Of a stretch of DNA of 64,000 nucleotides, positions 21,101 to 30,581 are shown one piece after another. How positions within the stretch are numbered: the first letter of the stretch is position 1; each line of letters begins with the position of its first letter. The DNA is taken from assembly GCF_018863235.1 (NCBI RefSeq), contig NZ_JAHKRS010000005.1:273276-337275 (forward strand), in the 5' to 3' direction. The DNA is from Pseudomaricurvus albidus (GTDB taxonomy: Bacteria > Pseudomonadota > Gammaproteobacteria > Pseudomonadales > Cellvibrionaceae). Both the position numbers and the translations under genes were made by a program. The notes under the pieces were generated by a model. The model was not told the origin of the DNA and did no database searches. It worked only from the letters and a program-made list of their open reading frames with translations.

Positions 21101-21288
21101 AGGATTTCGACGCAGAGCTCGATTTCCTGGCGGATACCGATGAAGCTGCCACCAAGTTGGATTTGGCTCGTGCCTATATTGATATGGGTGATCAGGATGG
21201 TGCCAAAGATATTTTGGGTGAGGTGGTTGTCGAGGGTAATGATACGCAGAAAAAAGAAGCTGAAGAGCTCCTGACTCGCATCGGCTAA
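18145..21288 (+). CDS. fimV: FimV pilus-assembly/polar hub protein
   Basis: 1047 residues, one of the large FimV/HubP-type proteins that organise type IV pili and cell poles. Seen in order: signal peptide (1-23); conserved FimV N-terminal domain (about 24-130, beginning LGLGEIKLESRLNEPLEAEI); a Ser/Thr-rich linker; a LysM peptidoglycan-binding domain (about 192-255); a coiled coil (about 330-375); one membrane helix (about 456-475) ending LLLRRRK; and a ~500-residue extremely acidic cytoplasmic repeat region (DSLELDLSD-type). It ends in the conserved C-terminal TPR-like domain (LARAYIDMGDQDGAKDILGE). The binding site is AAAAGGAA. Confidence 0.96.
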   Translation: MRLRKLALAVGLAGTLGAQLASALGLGEIKLESRLNEPLEAEIKLLQVRDLTKSEILVDLASNDDFQRAGIDRVFFLTDLRFEVDMDAPSGPVIRVTSKKPVREPYLNFLLESQWPNGRILREYTLLMDLPTFSDQKAAPVQSASTSTPRTTTRSSAQNSSSTTSQSGATSDSSQSSASRTSQSRSTPAYQGDVYGPVGSNDTLWEIALKIRPSRQYSVQQTMLAVQRLNPEAFINGNINLLRKGQVLRVPTGSDIENVGAQQAVSEVAQQNSEWSDYTGAPQLEGSKRQRASAGSSSDGVSGRLTVAGADTSDSVQSGRAAGEVGGDTAALQNELAISLEELDSSRRENAELKDRVAEMEEQIETMERLLEVSNKELQALQQAAASNSSESQEVAQSSADPQFAEQGEAPVAAQPDAAKPAEQPKAKDATKADSSKVVRSAKSKEPSFMDMIMDNILYIGAGAAAILAGVFLLLRRRKDEEEDLDEGYAPAASAVEPEEPEADIDAAIESGVADDFDMADDDFDLSDEDELVSEAPTESQTGDAVGEADIYIAYGKFDQAEEMLQGALELDSTNTAARLKLMEVYLETQDLDKFDQQYGEVATQGDAAAVARADDLRQQFADAPAYTEAEDENEFSLADEELEFDLGDSDQNDSEVDSDEYLSLDDGAEAGSDSDFAIGEDFSLSFESELTSGEQTAKAEEPEEELSFELGDADDLDADSFELELDDAATDDSLELDLSDVLADEPADEKPAGEAEDLTFDLSDSEDSLGLDLSDSDLDEEPLDLELDSSDKEDDTFDLEMEDMDLAALDEEVDALSENMDFAGEEFASDDSLELTSELELDDVESNEFDAGSLEFDSSDSEELSLDLDDVALDSLNEQADKETTSESDLDSELEFESDVDFDLDLADFESDASEDNLDLSMDDVPTLEETTEAEAPVEEFDLAADLGLDSEEFNSEASEDDMFSEAVSELPTPEDVMDGDMSDEDFDAELDFLADTDEAATKLDLARAYIDMGDQDGAKDILGEVVVEGNDTQKKEAEELLTRIG

Positions 21289-21317
21289 CTGCATCTGTAA
21301 TCCTCATGGGTGACGAC

Positions 21318-21351
21318 AGGCCTTGTGTACATTGTACACAAGGCCTTTTTC
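21318..21351 (+). terminator. Rho-independent terminator after fimV
   Basis: AGGCCTTGTGTAC (21318-21330) and GTACACAAGGCCT (21334-21346) form a perfect 13-base stem with loop ATT, then TTTT. It lies 30 bases after the fimV stop and separates fimV from truA. Confidence 0.92.
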
Positions 21352-21449
21352 ATTAATTTCTTCAAATAAAAAGGGCCCTGACCGACTCTTCTCCGGACGG
21401 GCTTTCTGACTGTTATTGTTTTCGATTAACTGAGTATTTGATTCCGATC

Positions 21450-22352
21450 ATGTCTGAACTATATCCGCCTCGGCAAAAGCCTTACTCCCGTAATGTGGAA
21501 ATTCTGGAGGAGGGCGTTTTTCCCGAGGGAATGCAACGGGTGGCTCTGTGTATTGAATACAATGGGGCCCAGTTTCATGGTTTTCAAAAGCAGCCTTCCG
21601 GAGTCGATACGGTCCAGGCCAGGCTTGAGTCTGCCTTATCCCGGGTTGCTGACGAATCAATAACGTTGGTGTGCGCAGGCAGAACCGACACGGGTGTGCA
21701 CGGCACAAATCAAGTGGTCCATTTTGATACGCTCTCCGTAAGACCTTTAAAGGCCTGGATCCGAGGTGTGAATGCGCTTCTGCCAAACAGTGTCAGTATC
21801 AAGTGGGCTAAACAGGTGACGCCTTATTTTCACGCCCGCTTTAGTGCCAGGTTTCGTACTTATCGATATGTTATTGCCAATACCTCGTCCCGCCCGGCAT
21901 TGGGGTTTGAACAAATGACATGGGTGCGGGAATCAGTTGATGAGGCTGCCATGTGGCGCGCGGCGCAAGCGCTGGTAGGTGAGCATGATTTTACCTCTTA
22001 CCGGGCGTCTCAGTGTCAGGCGCACAGCCCGGTGCGATGTATTCATTATCTGGATATTGCCCGCCGAGGTGACCTGATTGTGGTGGAGATCCAGGCTAAT
22101 GCCTTTCTGCATCATATGGTGCGTAACATCATGGGAGTGCTATTGGCGATTGGGGTTGGAGAGCAGCCTGAGGAGTGGGCGGCAGATGTGTTAAAGGCGC
22201 GGGACCGTCGCAAGGCCGGCGTGACAGCGAAGCCTAATGGTTTGCATCTGGTGGCGATTGATTACCCGGAACACTTCAAGTTACCGGTAACTTTGCCGGG
22301 GCCTGCTTTCTTTGCGGAAAAACTCGGTGAATTTCGTGCTGGCGAGGGTTGA
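21450..22352 (+). CDS. truA: tRNA pseudouridine(38-40) synthase TruA
   Basis: 300 residues; isomerises uridines 38-40 in the anticodon stem-loop of tRNAs. The catalytic Asp80 lies in AGRTDTGVHGTNQVVHF, and LCIEYNGAQFHGFQ and FLHHMVRNIMGVLL are conserved. There is an N-terminal extension of about 30 residues before the core. ATG 21450 is preferred over an in-frame TTG at 21438. The fimV-truA-trpF order is conserved. Confidence 0.97.
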   Translation: MSELYPPRQKPYSRNVEILEEGVFPEGMQRVALCIEYNGAQFHGFQKQPSGVDTVQARLESALSRVADESITLVCAGRTDTGVHGTNQVVHFDTLSVRPLKAWIRGVNALLPNSVSIKWAKQVTPYFHARFSARFRTYRYVIANTSSRPALGFEQMTWVRESVDEAAMWRAAQALVGEHDFTSYRASQCQAHSPVRCIHYLDIARRGDLIVVEIQANAFLHHMVRNIMGVLLAIGVGEQPEEWAADVLKARDRRKAGVTAKPNGLHLVAIDYPEHFKLPVTLPGPAFFAEKLGEFRAGEG

Positions 22353-22486
22353 ATACAGTATTTTCAGGCCTAATCTGGTAATATCCACCTCTTTATTTAG
22401 GAATTGTCGCGAGCGAAAACCGTCGCAGGCAAGCTTGTTTATCCGGTGTTCAATAATATTGGTGATCATCGAAAGTAAGGCTCCAT

Positions 22487-23110
22487 ATGCTCTCTCAGGT
22501 TCGCGTAAAGATTTGTGGTATTACCTCGACAGCTGATGCTGAGGCAGCTGTCGCGGCAGGTGCAGATGCTATTGGTCTGGTCTTCTTTGCCAAAAGTCCG
22601 CGAGCCGTAACGGTAGAGCAGGCCGCTGCAATTGCCCGCAAGGTAGGGCCCTTTGTTACGGTTGTGGGGCTGTTTGTGGATGCTGATTCCGAGTTTGTCA
22701 CCAATGTGCTTAATCACGTGCCACTTCACGTGTTGCAATTCCACGGTGATGAAAGCGAAAGTTACTGCCAGCAGTTTCAGCGACCGTATTTAAAAGCGTT
22801 ACGAATGAAGGATGATCTTGATGTATCAACAGCGATGGCGAAGTTCTCTTCTGCGGTAGGTATTTTACTGGATGCTTACCGACCCGGTGTTCCCGGTGGA
22901 ACCGGTGAAACCTTTGATTGGCAGCGAGTTCCTGCTCAAAGTTCTGTACCGGTAGTGCTCGCAGGAGGGCTCAACCCCGAAAATGTTGCAACAGCTGTTG
23001 AGTCCACACAGGTCTATGGTGTTGATGTCAGTGGTGGCGTAGAAGCGTCTCCCGGCAAAAAAGACACCGAAAAAATGATGGCGTTTGTACGCCATGCAAA
23101 GCGGAGATAA
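22487..23110 (+). CDS. trpF: Phosphoribosylanthranilate isomerase
   Basis: 207 residues, TIM-barrel enzyme of tryptophan synthesis. The N-terminal KICGITSTADAEAA carries the catalytic Cys; LQFHGDES and the phosphate-binding PVVLAGGLNPENV and GVDVSGGVE blocks are intact. It is a stand-alone TrpF, not fused to TrpC. trpB begins 3 bases after its stop, so trpF-trpB-trpA form an operon; trpC, trpD and trpE are not in the window. Confidence 0.97.
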   Translation: MLSQVRVKICGITSTADAEAAVAAGADAIGLVFFAKSPRAVTVEQAAAIARKVGPFVTVVGLFVDADSEFVTNVLNHVPLHVLQFHGDESESYCQQFQRPYLKALRMKDDLDVSTAMAKFSSAVGILLDAYRPGVPGGTGETFDWQRVPAQSSVPVVLAGGLNPENVATAVESTQVYGVDVSGGVEASPGKKDTEKMMAFVRHAKRR

Positions 23111-23113
23111 GCA

Positions 23114-24340
23114 GTGAGTGATGTAGAGAAAAAATCGGCTGTAGACTATTCCCAGTTTCCAGATTCCAAAGGGCACTTTGGTCCCTATGGTGGACGCTTT
23201 GTGTCAGAAACTCTGATGCCTGCTCTGGATGAACTGGAGCAAATGTACACTCGTCTGAAAGATGATCCTGATTTTCAGGCGGAATTTGATAAAGATCTGG
23301 CTCACTACGTTGGGCGACCATCGCCTTTGTACCATGCCGAGCGCTGGAGTAACAAATTGGGTGGCGCTCAGATTTATCTGAAGCGTGAAGATCTCAATCA
23401 CACCGGTGCCCACAAGGTGAACAACACCATTGGTCAGGCTTTACTGGCCAAATACAGTGGCAAAAGCCGCATCATTGCCGAAACCGGAGCGGGGCAACAC
23501 GGTGTTGCTTCTGCGACTGTTGCCGCTCGACTGGGGTTGAAGTGTGAAGTGTATATGGGGGCGGAAGACGTTCAGCGTCAATCCCTGAATGTTTATCGCA
23601 TGAAACTGCTTGGCGCCACTGTTCACCCGGTTGAGTCAGGTTCTCGCACCCTCAAAGATGCCATGAATGAGGCTATGCGTGACTGGGTGACCAATGTCGA
23701 TGATACTTTTTACATTATTGGCACCGTTGCTGGCCCGCACCCATATCCGCAATTGGTGCGCGATTTTCAGTGCGTAATTGGACGTGAGGCTCGCGAGCAG
23801 TGTTTGACTCAGGCTGGTAAATTGCCTGATGCACTGGTGGCCTGTGTCGGTGGTGGTTCCAACGCAATTGGTTTGTTTCACCCGTTCCTGGAAGATGAGG
23901 GCGTCAAAATCTATGGCGTTGAGGCCGGAGGCCATGGTGTGGAAACGGGTCAGCATGCCGCGCCCTTGAATGATGGTATTCCGGGAGTCCTGCATGGCAA
24001 CCGCACTTACCTGATGGAAGATGAGAATGGCCAGATTATTGAGACCCATTCGGTGTCTGCCGGCCTGGATTATCCGGGTGTTGGCCCTGAACATTCATGG
24101 TTGAAGGATATCGGCCGGGCAGAGTATGTGGCCATCAATGATGATGAGGCTATGGCTGCATTTCGCGAGTTAACCCGTGTGGAAGGCATTATGCCTGCGT
24201 TGGAATCCAGTCACGCACTGGCATACGCGGCGAAATTGGCCCCCACCATGGATAAAGATCAGGTGATCGTAGTGAATCTGTCAGGACGAGGCGATAAAGA
24301 TATCCTGACGGTTGCCGCGATCGACGGCATTAAGGTGTAA
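23114..24340 (+). CDS. trpB: Tryptophan synthase beta chain
   Basis: 408 residues, PLP enzyme joining indole and serine. The PLP lysine is Lys101 in [11 protein letters not shown]. The [13 protein letters not shown] and [12 protein letters not shown] (phosphate-binding) blocks and the C-terminal NLSGRGDKD are present. The GTG start at 23114 gives the normal length. It forms the alpha2-beta2 complex with TrpA, whose gene starts 6 bases downstream. Confidence 0.98.
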   Translation: MSDVEKKSAVDYSQFPDSKGHFGPYGGRFVSETLMPALDELEQMYTRLKDDPDFQAEFDKDLAHYVGRPSPLYHAERWSNKLGGAQIYLKREDLNHTGAHKVNNTIGQALLAKYSGKSRIIAETGAGQHGVASATVAARLGLKCEVYMGAEDVQRQSLNVYRMKLLGATVHPVESGSRTLKDAMNEAMRDWVTNVDDTFYIIGTVAGPHPYPQLVRDFQCVIGREAREQCLTQAGKLPDALVACVGGGSNAIGLFHPFLEDEGVKIYGVEAGGHGVETGQHAAPLNDGIPGVLHGNRTYLMEDENGQIIETHSVSAGLDYPGVGPEHSWLKDIGRAEYVAINDDEAMAAFRELTRVEGIMPALESSHALAYAAKLAPTMDKDQVIVVNLSGRGDKDILTVAAIDGIKV

Positions 24341-24346
24341 ATATTG

Positions 24347-25159
24347 ATGAATCGTATAACGGCCCGTCTGGCAGACGCCAAACAACAAGGGCGCAAGGCG
24401 CTCGTAACTTACATTGTCAATGGTGATCCGTTTCCGGATGCTACACTGACGACTATGCACGCAATGGTTGATGCAGGTGTTGATATTATTGAGTTGGGCG
24501 TCCCTTTTTCGGATCCCATGGCTGAAGGACCGGTCATTGCACTGGGACATGAGCGTGCACTGGCCAATAAGACCTCATTGAAGTCTACAATGGCCGTGGT
24601 CAAGGCGTTTCGTGAAACGAATAATGAGACGCCAGTAGTACTCATGGGTTACGCGAACCCTGTAGAACGTATGGGATATGAATCCTTTGCAGTGCAGGCC
24701 AGCGAAGCCGGTGTCGATGGTTTGCTGACGGTGGATTTGCCGCCGGAAGAGGCTGCGGATCTCAATACTGAACTGAAAAAGGTCAATATTGAAAATATCT
24801 TTTTGCTGGCACCGACGACCAACCGTGAGAGAGCCCAGAGCATTGTGGATTTGGCCAGCGGCTTTTTGTACTACGTGTCATTGAAAGGGGTGACGGGTGC
24901 CGGACACCTGGATCTCGCTTCAGTCGAAGAAAAACTGACCGAGCTGCGACAATTAACCGAACTGCCTATTTGTGTAGGGTTTGGGATTAAAGATGCAGCC
25001 ACGGCGAAAGCTATTGGTCAGTACGCAGATGGCGTCGTGGTGGGCAGTCTGCTGGTAGAGCGCATGGGCTCTATGGCAGATCAGTCTCCAGAAAATATCG
25101 CTGCTGCGGTAGTTGAGTTGATTGCGCCAATTCGTGCCGGACTGGATGAGTTGGCTTAA
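24347..25159 (+). CDS. trpA: Tryptophan synthase alpha chain
   Basis: 270 residues; cleaves indole-3-glycerol phosphate and channels indole to TrpB. The catalytic Glu is in DIIELGVPFSDPMAEGPVI and the catalytic Asp in GLLTVDLPPEE. FLYYVSLKGVTGAG and CVGFGIKD also match. ATG 24347 was chosen rather than an overlapping TTG one codon earlier. It is the last gene of the trp unit; accD follows after 87 bases without a strong terminator. Confidence 0.97.
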   Translation: MNRITARLADAKQQGRKALVTYIVNGDPFPDATLTTMHAMVDAGVDIIELGVPFSDPMAEGPVIALGHERALANKTSLKSTMAVVKAFRETNNETPVVLMGYANPVERMGYESFAVQASEAGVDGLLTVDLPPEEAADLNTELKKVNIENIFLLAPTTNRERAQSIVDLASGFLYYVSLKGVTGAGHLDLASVEEKLTELRQLTELPICVGFGIKDAATAKAIGQYADGVVVGSLLVERMGSMADQSPENIAAAVVELIAPIRAGLDELA

Positions 25160-25246
25160 TGGTATGAGTGCCGTTTCTGGAGCGGCCTGAGTACTGAATT
25201 AAACAATTAAAATCACCCACTGAATAAGATTAAGAGACCCGACATT

Positions 25247-26110
25247 ATGAGTTGGCTAGATAAAATTGTTCCTAATGTAGTGCGCTCATCGCGGTCACGT
25301 GGCCAAAGTAAAGTGCCAGAGGGGTTGTGGAAAAAGTGCGTTAAGTGCAGTGCAGTACTGTATCGCCCGGAACTTGAGCGCAACCTGGATGTGTGTCCGA
25401 AGTGTGATCATCACATGCGTATTGGAGCGCGCAAGCGCCTGGATATCTTCCTGGATGAAGACAATCGTGAAGAGCTGGCCACAGACGTTGAGCCTATTGA
25501 TCGTCTTAAGTTCAAAGATGTCAAAAAGTATAAGGATCGTTTGACCTCTGCCCAAAAGTCCACTGGCGAAAAAGATGCTTTGGTGGCTATGCGTGGCGAG
25601 TTAAATGGTCAGCCTGTTGTGGCTGTGGCGTTTGAGTTTGCTTTCCATGGTGGCTCTATGGGCTATGCAGTGGGTGAAAAATTCACCCGTGCGGCTCAGC
25701 TGGCCTTGTCTGAAGATATTCCTCTGGTGTGTTTCTCTGCTACCGGCGGTGCCCGTATGCAGGAAGCCTTGATTTCCTTGATGCAGATGGCAAAAACCAG
25801 TGCCGTGATTGAGCGACTCAAACAACAGGGCACGCCTTATATCTCCATCATGACCGATCCGGTCTACGGTGGCGTTTCGGCCAGTTTGGCACTATTGGGT
25901 GATATCAATGCTGCAGAGCCAGGTGCGCGTGCAGGCTTTGCAGGTCCCAATATTATTGAACAGACCATTCGCCAGAAACTGCCAAAAGGCTTCCAGCGCA
26001 GTGAATTCCTGCTGGAGCACGGTGCGATTGATATGATCATCTCTCGCCACGATATGCGTGAGAAGGTTGGAGGTTTGCTGGCCAAGTTTACCGAGCGTCC
26101 GGCAGCCTGA
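25247..26110 (+). CDS. accD: Acetyl-CoA carboxylase carboxyltransferase subunit beta
   Basis: 287 residues; with AccA transfers the carboxyl group from biotin to acetyl-CoA, the first committed step of fatty acid synthesis. The zinc ribbon is complete (Cys31, Cys34, Cys50, Cys53). The crotonase-type core shows [26 protein letters not shown] and [13 protein letters not shown] terminator follows. Confidence 0.98.
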   Translation: MSWLDKIVPNVVRSSRSRGQSKVPEGLWKKCVKCSAVLYRPELERNLDVCPKCDHHMRIGARKRLDIFLDEDNREELATDVEPIDRLKFKDVKKYKDRLTSAQKSTGEKDALVAMRGELNGQPVVAVAFEFAFHGGSMGYAVGEKFTRAAQLALSEDIPLVCFSATGGARMQEALISLMQMAKTSAVIERLKQQGTPYISIMTDPVYGGVSASLALLGDINAAEPGARAGFAGPNIIEQTIRQKLPKGFQRSEFLLEHGAIDMIISRHDMREKVGGLLAKFTERPAA

Positions 26111-26170
26111 TCGCCACTCGCGACAATCCCGGATTTGTCGAGAGAAATAAAGCGAATAGTATTAATATAT

Positions 26171-26194
26171 AGCCCCTTTTCAGGGGCTTTTTTT
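26171..26194 (+). terminator. Rho-independent terminator after accD
   Basis: AGCCCC (26171-26176) and GGGGCT (26183-26188) around TTTTCA, then a run of seven T. It separates accD from folC. Confidence 0.9.
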
Positions 26195-26269
26195 ATTGGC
26201 CCGATTTAGTGGCAATTGACCTGGCATCCGGCTTAATTAGCCTTTGATGTACCCGATGCGGATGACTGA

Positions 26270-27541
26270 ATGAGATATACAGAATTAAGTGACTGGCTTC
26301 GTTGGCAGGAGAGTCTGCACAGTTCCGAGATTGATATGGGGCTTGAGCGGGTTCGCGCTGTCGCTGAAAAGATGGGGCTGTTGACGCCTGAGGCCAAGGT
26401 CGTGTCTATTGCCGGCACCAATGGCAAAGGTTCCTGCGTTGCGACATTCGAGGCCCTGTGTTTGTCTCAGGGGCTGCGTGTCGGTGCTTTCACCTCCCCA
26501 CATCTGTTACGGTACAACGAAAGAATCCGCATAAACAGCTTAGAGGTCGATGATCAGGAGATTTGTGAGTCCTTTGAGCGGATTGATCAGGCGAGAGGCG
26601 ATATTTCACTGACTTACTTTGAGTTCGGCACCCTGGCTGCCATAGACATTTTCCAACAGCGGGGAGTGGATATTATGGTACTGGAAGTTGGTCTCGGCGG
26701 ACGCCTTGACGCTGTCAATATTATGGATGCTGACGTCGCCATCGTGACCTCTATTGCTCTTGATCATCAGGACTGGCTGGGGTCCGACATCAACCTGATC
26801 GGCCATGAAAAAGCCGGCATCTACCGGCCTCACCGTTGGGCGATCTGTGCCGATGAAGCTGCACCTGCAACAGTGGCGGATTATGCCCATGATATCGGTT
26901 CATACTGGGTCTCGATGGGTATGTCACTGAATGTATCGGTGTCGGATGATGGCAAACACTGGGATTGGCAGGGCGTGACAGAAGAGGGTGATTTTATCGA
27001 TTACTCGGATTTACCTGTGCCTCAGCTGCCTTTACCCAGTGTCGCGGCCGCGTTGCAGGGGTTTGTTCTGTTGGGGCACTCCCTTCCAGGGGACTTGCAT
27101 GAACTGCTTAAGAATCTGCAATTATCCGGGCGTGCACAAAAGATCGTCTCGAACGGCGTCCACTATTTGCTGGATGTGGCCCATAATCCGGCAGCGGCTG
27201 AGCTGCTCGCCCGACGCCTGGCAGGGGAGGTCTGTCAGGGAGCCACCCATGTGGTGGTCGCGATGATGAAAGACAAGGACCGCGCAGGTGTGTTCTCAGC
27301 CTTGCTCGATGTCGTTGATCAGTGGCATGTGGCCGAGCTGGAAGGCAATGCGAGAGCCGCGAGCGGGGCTTTGCTGTTGGATGATTTACAGCAGCTCGGA
27401 TGCAGCGCAGAATCTTACGACAGCGTCACCCAGGCGTTGAATCACTTGGCGTCTCAGGTGAGTGAGAGCGACCGGGTGGTGGTGATGGGATCGTTCTTTA
27501 CGGTTGCCGAGGCGTTATCTGTCCTGGCTGTTGGCGCATAA
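26270..27541 (+). CDS. folC: Folylpolyglutamate/dihydrofolate synthase
   Basis: 423 residues; adds glutamate to dihydropteroate and to folates. The P-loop GTNGKGS is at residues 49-55, followed by TSPHLLRYNERIR and EVGLGGRLDAVN, and SIALDHQDWLG marks the Mur-ligase-like central domain. YLLDVAHNPAAAELLARRL opens the C-terminal domain. It is followed by a SPOR protein gene, as in other gammaproteobacteria. Confidence 0.97.
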   Translation: MRYTELSDWLRWQESLHSSEIDMGLERVRAVAEKMGLLTPEAKVVSIAGTNGKGSCVATFEALCLSQGLRVGAFTSPHLLRYNERIRINSLEVDDQEICESFERIDQARGDISLTYFEFGTLAAIDIFQQRGVDIMVLEVGLGGRLDAVNIMDADVAIVTSIALDHQDWLGSDINLIGHEKAGIYRPHRWAICADEAAPATVADYAHDIGSYWVSMGMSLNVSVSDDGKHWDWQGVTEEGDFIDYSDLPVPQLPLPSVAAALQGFVLLGHSLPGDLHELLKNLQLSGRAQKIVSNGVHYLLDVAHNPAAAELLARRLAGEVCQGATHVVVAMMKDKDRAGVFSALLDVVDQWHVAELEGNARAASGALLLDDLQQLGCSAESYDSVTQALNHLASQVSESDRVVVMGSFFTVAEALSVLAVGA

Positions 27542-27644
27542 AGTTGTATTTTCAGGTATGGTTAGCCCATCTGTGATGGATTCATATTGAATTAAGATGG
27601 TCAGAGTCATTCATGACTCAGGTTTTAAAAGGAAAGGTTGATCT

Positions 27645-28256
27645 GTGGAAAATGGATTAAAACAACGGTTAGTGGGTGCCTTGGTGCTTTTGGCTCTAGG
27701 GGTTCTGTTTGTGCCCATCCTGTTTGAACCGGAAGATCGCCGGACGGTCGACCGTGTAACCCAGATTCCTGCTGCGCCCGAGATTCAGCCCATGCAGGTG
27801 GATGAGCCAACCCGTAACCCTGATATAGAACCGATTAAACCTGCGGATCAGCAGTATCATTTGCTGCCGGAGCAGGAGCCAGCAGAACAAGCTCCCCCTG
27901 AAGTCGCCGCTGAGGTAGAAACCGCTGAGGCACCTAAGCCTGAGCCAGCTCCTACAAAAGCTTTGGTTTCCAGACCTGCAGAGCCTGAACGTCAGATTTT
28001 GGATAAAAACGGCGTACCAAAGGCCTGGCTGGTGCAAGTGGCCAGTTTCAGCAGCGATGCCAGGGCAGAGGCTTTGCGGGACAAACTGCTTAAAGACGAC
28101 TTCCCGGCCTTCACTCGCAGCTTTGAAACCAGCAAGGGCAAGGTGACGCGAGTTTACGTAGGCCCCAAAATCAGCCGGGATAAAGCCTCCGTTTTGAAGC
28201 AAACACTGGATAAATCTCTTAAAATCAACTCCCTGATAGTGAGTTTTTCCCCCTGA
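27645..28256 (+). CDS. dedD: SPOR domain protein (DedD-like)
   Basis: 203-residue septal-type protein. A GTG start is preceded by GGAAAGG. The N-terminus has a short cytoplasmic tail (ENGLKQR) and one membrane helix (about residues 8-26, ending FVPILFEPEDRR). A Pro/Glu-rich periplasmic linker follows, then a C-terminal SPOR domain (about 127-203, AWLVQVASFSSDARAEALRD and VYVGPKISRDKA). SPOR domains bind denuded septal peptidoglycan. The folC-dedD-cvpA-purF order is widely conserved. Confidence 0.92.
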   Translation: MENGLKQRLVGALVLLALGVLFVPILFEPEDRRTVDRVTQIPAAPEIQPMQVDEPTRNPDIEPIKPADQQYHLLPEQEPAEQAPPEVAAEVETAEAPKPEPAPTKALVSRPAEPERQILDKNGVPKAWLVQVASFSSDARAEALRDKLLKDDFPAFTRSFETSKGKVTRVYVGPKISRDKASVLKQTLDKSLKINSLIVSFSP

Positions 28257-28349
28257 CGGCGCTAAAATTAATCCGTAATAGGTCTAGGTGATAAGCCCCT
28301 GCCTTTGTTAGAATGCCGTCCATCAAATGCACAACCCCGGCAGTTACCT

Positions 28350-28850
28350 ATGAATTGGGCCGATTGGACAATCATTGCGATACTCGTTATTTCCAGCCTG
28401 ATTGGTCTGAAACGGGGATTGGTAAAAGAAGCCCTGTCGCTGGTTTGCTGGGCTGCGGCCTTTATTGTAGCCATGACCTTTCATAAGTCCCTCGCGACAT
28501 TGCTGGTGGATTCCGTCTCTACGCCGTCTCTCCGTCAAATCATTGCCTTTGCCGCTCTGTTTGTGGTGACACTGATTGTTGGTGCTATGGTCAATTATCT
28601 GATCGGTGAACTGGTCAGAATGACCGGGTTGTCAGGCACAGATCGGCTGTTGGGTATGGTTTTTGGCCTAGCTCGAGGTGCGGTGGTTATTATGGTCGTG
28701 TTGATATTTTTGCCGTCTATTATTCCTGTAAAACAGGATATCTGGTGGCAACAATCGGTGGTTATCCCACATTTTATGACGATGGAAGATTGGGCCCGGC
28801 AGGCAGGAAGCTTGATTTCGACCAAATTACTCTCTCTATTTCAATCTTAA
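28350..28850 (+). CDS. cvpA: CvpA family inner-membrane protein
   Basis: 166 residues with four hydrophobic segments. The conserved start WADWTIIAILVISSLIGLKRG and the helix-2 segment ALSLVCWAAAFIVA identify CvpA, named for colicin V production; its molecular role is not settled. ATG 28350 was chosen; an upstream in-frame TTG at 28305 would add 15 non-conserved residues. It lies 36 bases before purF, as usual. Confidence 0.94.
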   Translation: MNWADWTIIAILVISSLIGLKRGLVKEALSLVCWAAAFIVAMTFHKSLATLLVDSVSTPSLRQIIAFAALFVVTLIVGAMVNYLIGELVRMTGLSGTDRLLGMVFGLARGAVVIMVVLIFLPSIIPVKQDIWWQQSVVIPHFMTMEDWARQAGSLISTKLLSLFQS

Positions 28851-28886
28851 TCGGTAAACCTGTTGGTAAGGTGAGGAAACTCAAGT

Positions 28887-30419
28887 ATGTGCGGCATTGT
28901 CGGTGTTGTTGGTAAAAGTGATGTCAATGTTCAGTTGTACGATGCTCTGACGATGCTTCAGCATCGCGGGCAGGATGCAGCTGGGATCCTGACATGCCAT
29001 CAAGGCAGATTTACCCAGCAGAAAGCCAATGGACTGGTACGGGATGTTTTCCGAACGCGTCATATGCAACGACTGGTCGGTAACTCAGGTATTGGTCATG
29101 TGCGTTATCCAACCGCTGGCAGCTCCGGCCCCGCGCTGGCTCAGCCATTCTATGTGAACTCTCCTTACGGTATTGCCCTGGCCCACAATGGCAACCTCAC
29201 CAACGCCGCTGAAGTGAGTGATGACCTCTACCGTACCGACCTGCGCCATGTAAATACCGATTCTGACTCTGAAGTTCTTCTGAATGTGTTTGCCCAGGAG
29301 CTGCTGAAGCGCAATAAGCTACAGCCGGTCGCAGAGGATATCTTTGCTGCCATTGAAGGTATGCAGAAGCGCATCCGCGGTGGGTACGCCTGTGTTGCTC
29401 TGATCGCCAACTACGGTCTGGTCGCTTTCCGCGATCCACACGGTATTCGTCCTCTGGTATTTGGTAAGCGTGAAACCAAACATGGTACCGAGTACATGGT
29501 GGCTTCTGAGAGTGTGGCACTGGACGTGCTGGGTTACACGCTGATTCGCGATGTTGCGCCTGGTGAAGCGGTATTTATTACCGGCGAAGGTGAAGTTCAT
29601 ACCAAACAGTGCAGCGACGAGGTCTCTCTGGCCCCCTGTATCTTTGAACACGTTTACTTTGCCCGTCCGGATTCCATTATGGACGGTGTTTCGGTTTATA
29701 AATCCCGTCTGCGTCAGGGTGAGCGACTGGCCGAGAAAATCCTCAAAGAGCGTCCGGATCACGATATTGATGTGGTTATTCCAATTCCTGACAGCAGCCG
29801 TGTGGCAGGGCAGGCATTGGCTCATGTGCTGGGTGTTAAATTCCGCGAGGGTCTGGTTAAAAACCGCTACATTGGCCGTACCTTTATTATGCCGGGCCAA
29901 AAAGAGCGTCGTAAGTCAGTACGTCAAAAGCTCAATCCGATCCGTTTGGAATTTGAAGGCAAAAACGTCATGCTGGTAGACGACTCCATTGTGCGGGGCA
30001 CCACTTGTCAGCAGATTATTCAGATGGCTCGTGAAGCCGGTGCCGCCAAGGTGTACTTTGCCTCTGCCGCACCTGCAGTGAAATACCCGAATGTCTATGG
30101 TATTGACATGCCCAGCGCGAAAGAACTGATCGCCCATGGCCGGACTGACGAAGAAGTTTGTCAGGAAATTGGAGCTGACTGGTTGATTTATCAAAATCTG
30201 GATGATTTGATTGCAGCTTCCCAAGAGGGTAATGAAAACATCAGTGAATTTGATTGCTCCGTATTTACGGGTAAATACGTCACTGGTGACGTGGATCAGG
30301 ACTATCTTGATCGTTTGGACGCCGCGCGCAATGACAAGTCAAAGTCAAAAAGCAATAAGGGCTCCAGTGAAGAAAATGGTGTTATAGGTATACACAACGA
30401 TGAAGCCGAGGCCAGTTAG
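28887..30419 (+). CDS. purF: Amidophosphoribosyltransferase
   Basis: 510 residues; first step of purine synthesis, making phosphoribosylamine from PRPP and glutamine. It begins MCGIVG, so Cys2 is the N-terminal glutaminase nucleophile. The PRPP-binding loop [13 protein letters not shown] is in the C-terminal transferase domain. There is no propeptide. A clear binding site (AGGTGAGGAAA) precedes the ATG. No PurR-like operator was recognised. Confidence 0.98.
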   Translation: MCGIVGVVGKSDVNVQLYDALTMLQHRGQDAAGILTCHQGRFTQQKANGLVRDVFRTRHMQRLVGNSGIGHVRYPTAGSSGPALAQPFYVNSPYGIALAHNGNLTNAAEVSDDLYRTDLRHVNTDSDSEVLLNVFAQELLKRNKLQPVAEDIFAAIEGMQKRIRGGYACVALIANYGLVAFRDPHGIRPLVFGKRETKHGTEYMVASESVALDVLGYTLIRDVAPGEAVFITGEGEVHTKQCSDEVSLAPCIFEHVYFARPDSIMDGVSVYKSRLRQGERLAEKILKERPDHDIDVVIPIPDSSRVAGQALAHVLGVKFREGLVKNRYIGRTFIMPGQKERRKSVRQKLNPIRLEFEGKNVMLVDDSIVRGTTCQQIIQMAREAGAAKVYFASAAPAVKYPNVYGIDMPSAKELIAHGRTDEEVCQEIGADWLIYQNLDDLIAASQEGNENISEFDCSVFTGKYVTGDVDQDYLDRLDAARNDKSKSKSNKGSSEENGVIGIHNDEAEAS

Positions 30420-30452
30420 TGGTCTGTCGTGTGTGTTGAAGATTTATGATTG

Positions 30453-30478
30453 CGGCAGCCTATGGGCTGCCGTTTTTG
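30453..30478 (+). terminator. Rho-independent terminator after purF
   Basis: CGGCAGCC (30453-30460) and GGCTGCCG (30465-30472) around TATG, then TTTTTG. Confidence 0.93.
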
Positions 30479-30581
30479 TTTGCTGCATGCGATGAAGTTT
30501 GATGACGACATACTATACAGTCTGATGATGACCGATTGGCATTGACAGCTCAGACGATTGAGTAAAAAAGAGAGTTTGGTA

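Noticed and set aside
20097..21155. 352-codon Ser-rich open frame on the minus strand
   Set aside because: It is the antisense of the acidic Asp/Glu/Ser/Leu repeats of fimV; the skewed codons remove stops on the opposite strand. No recognisable domain and no binding site.
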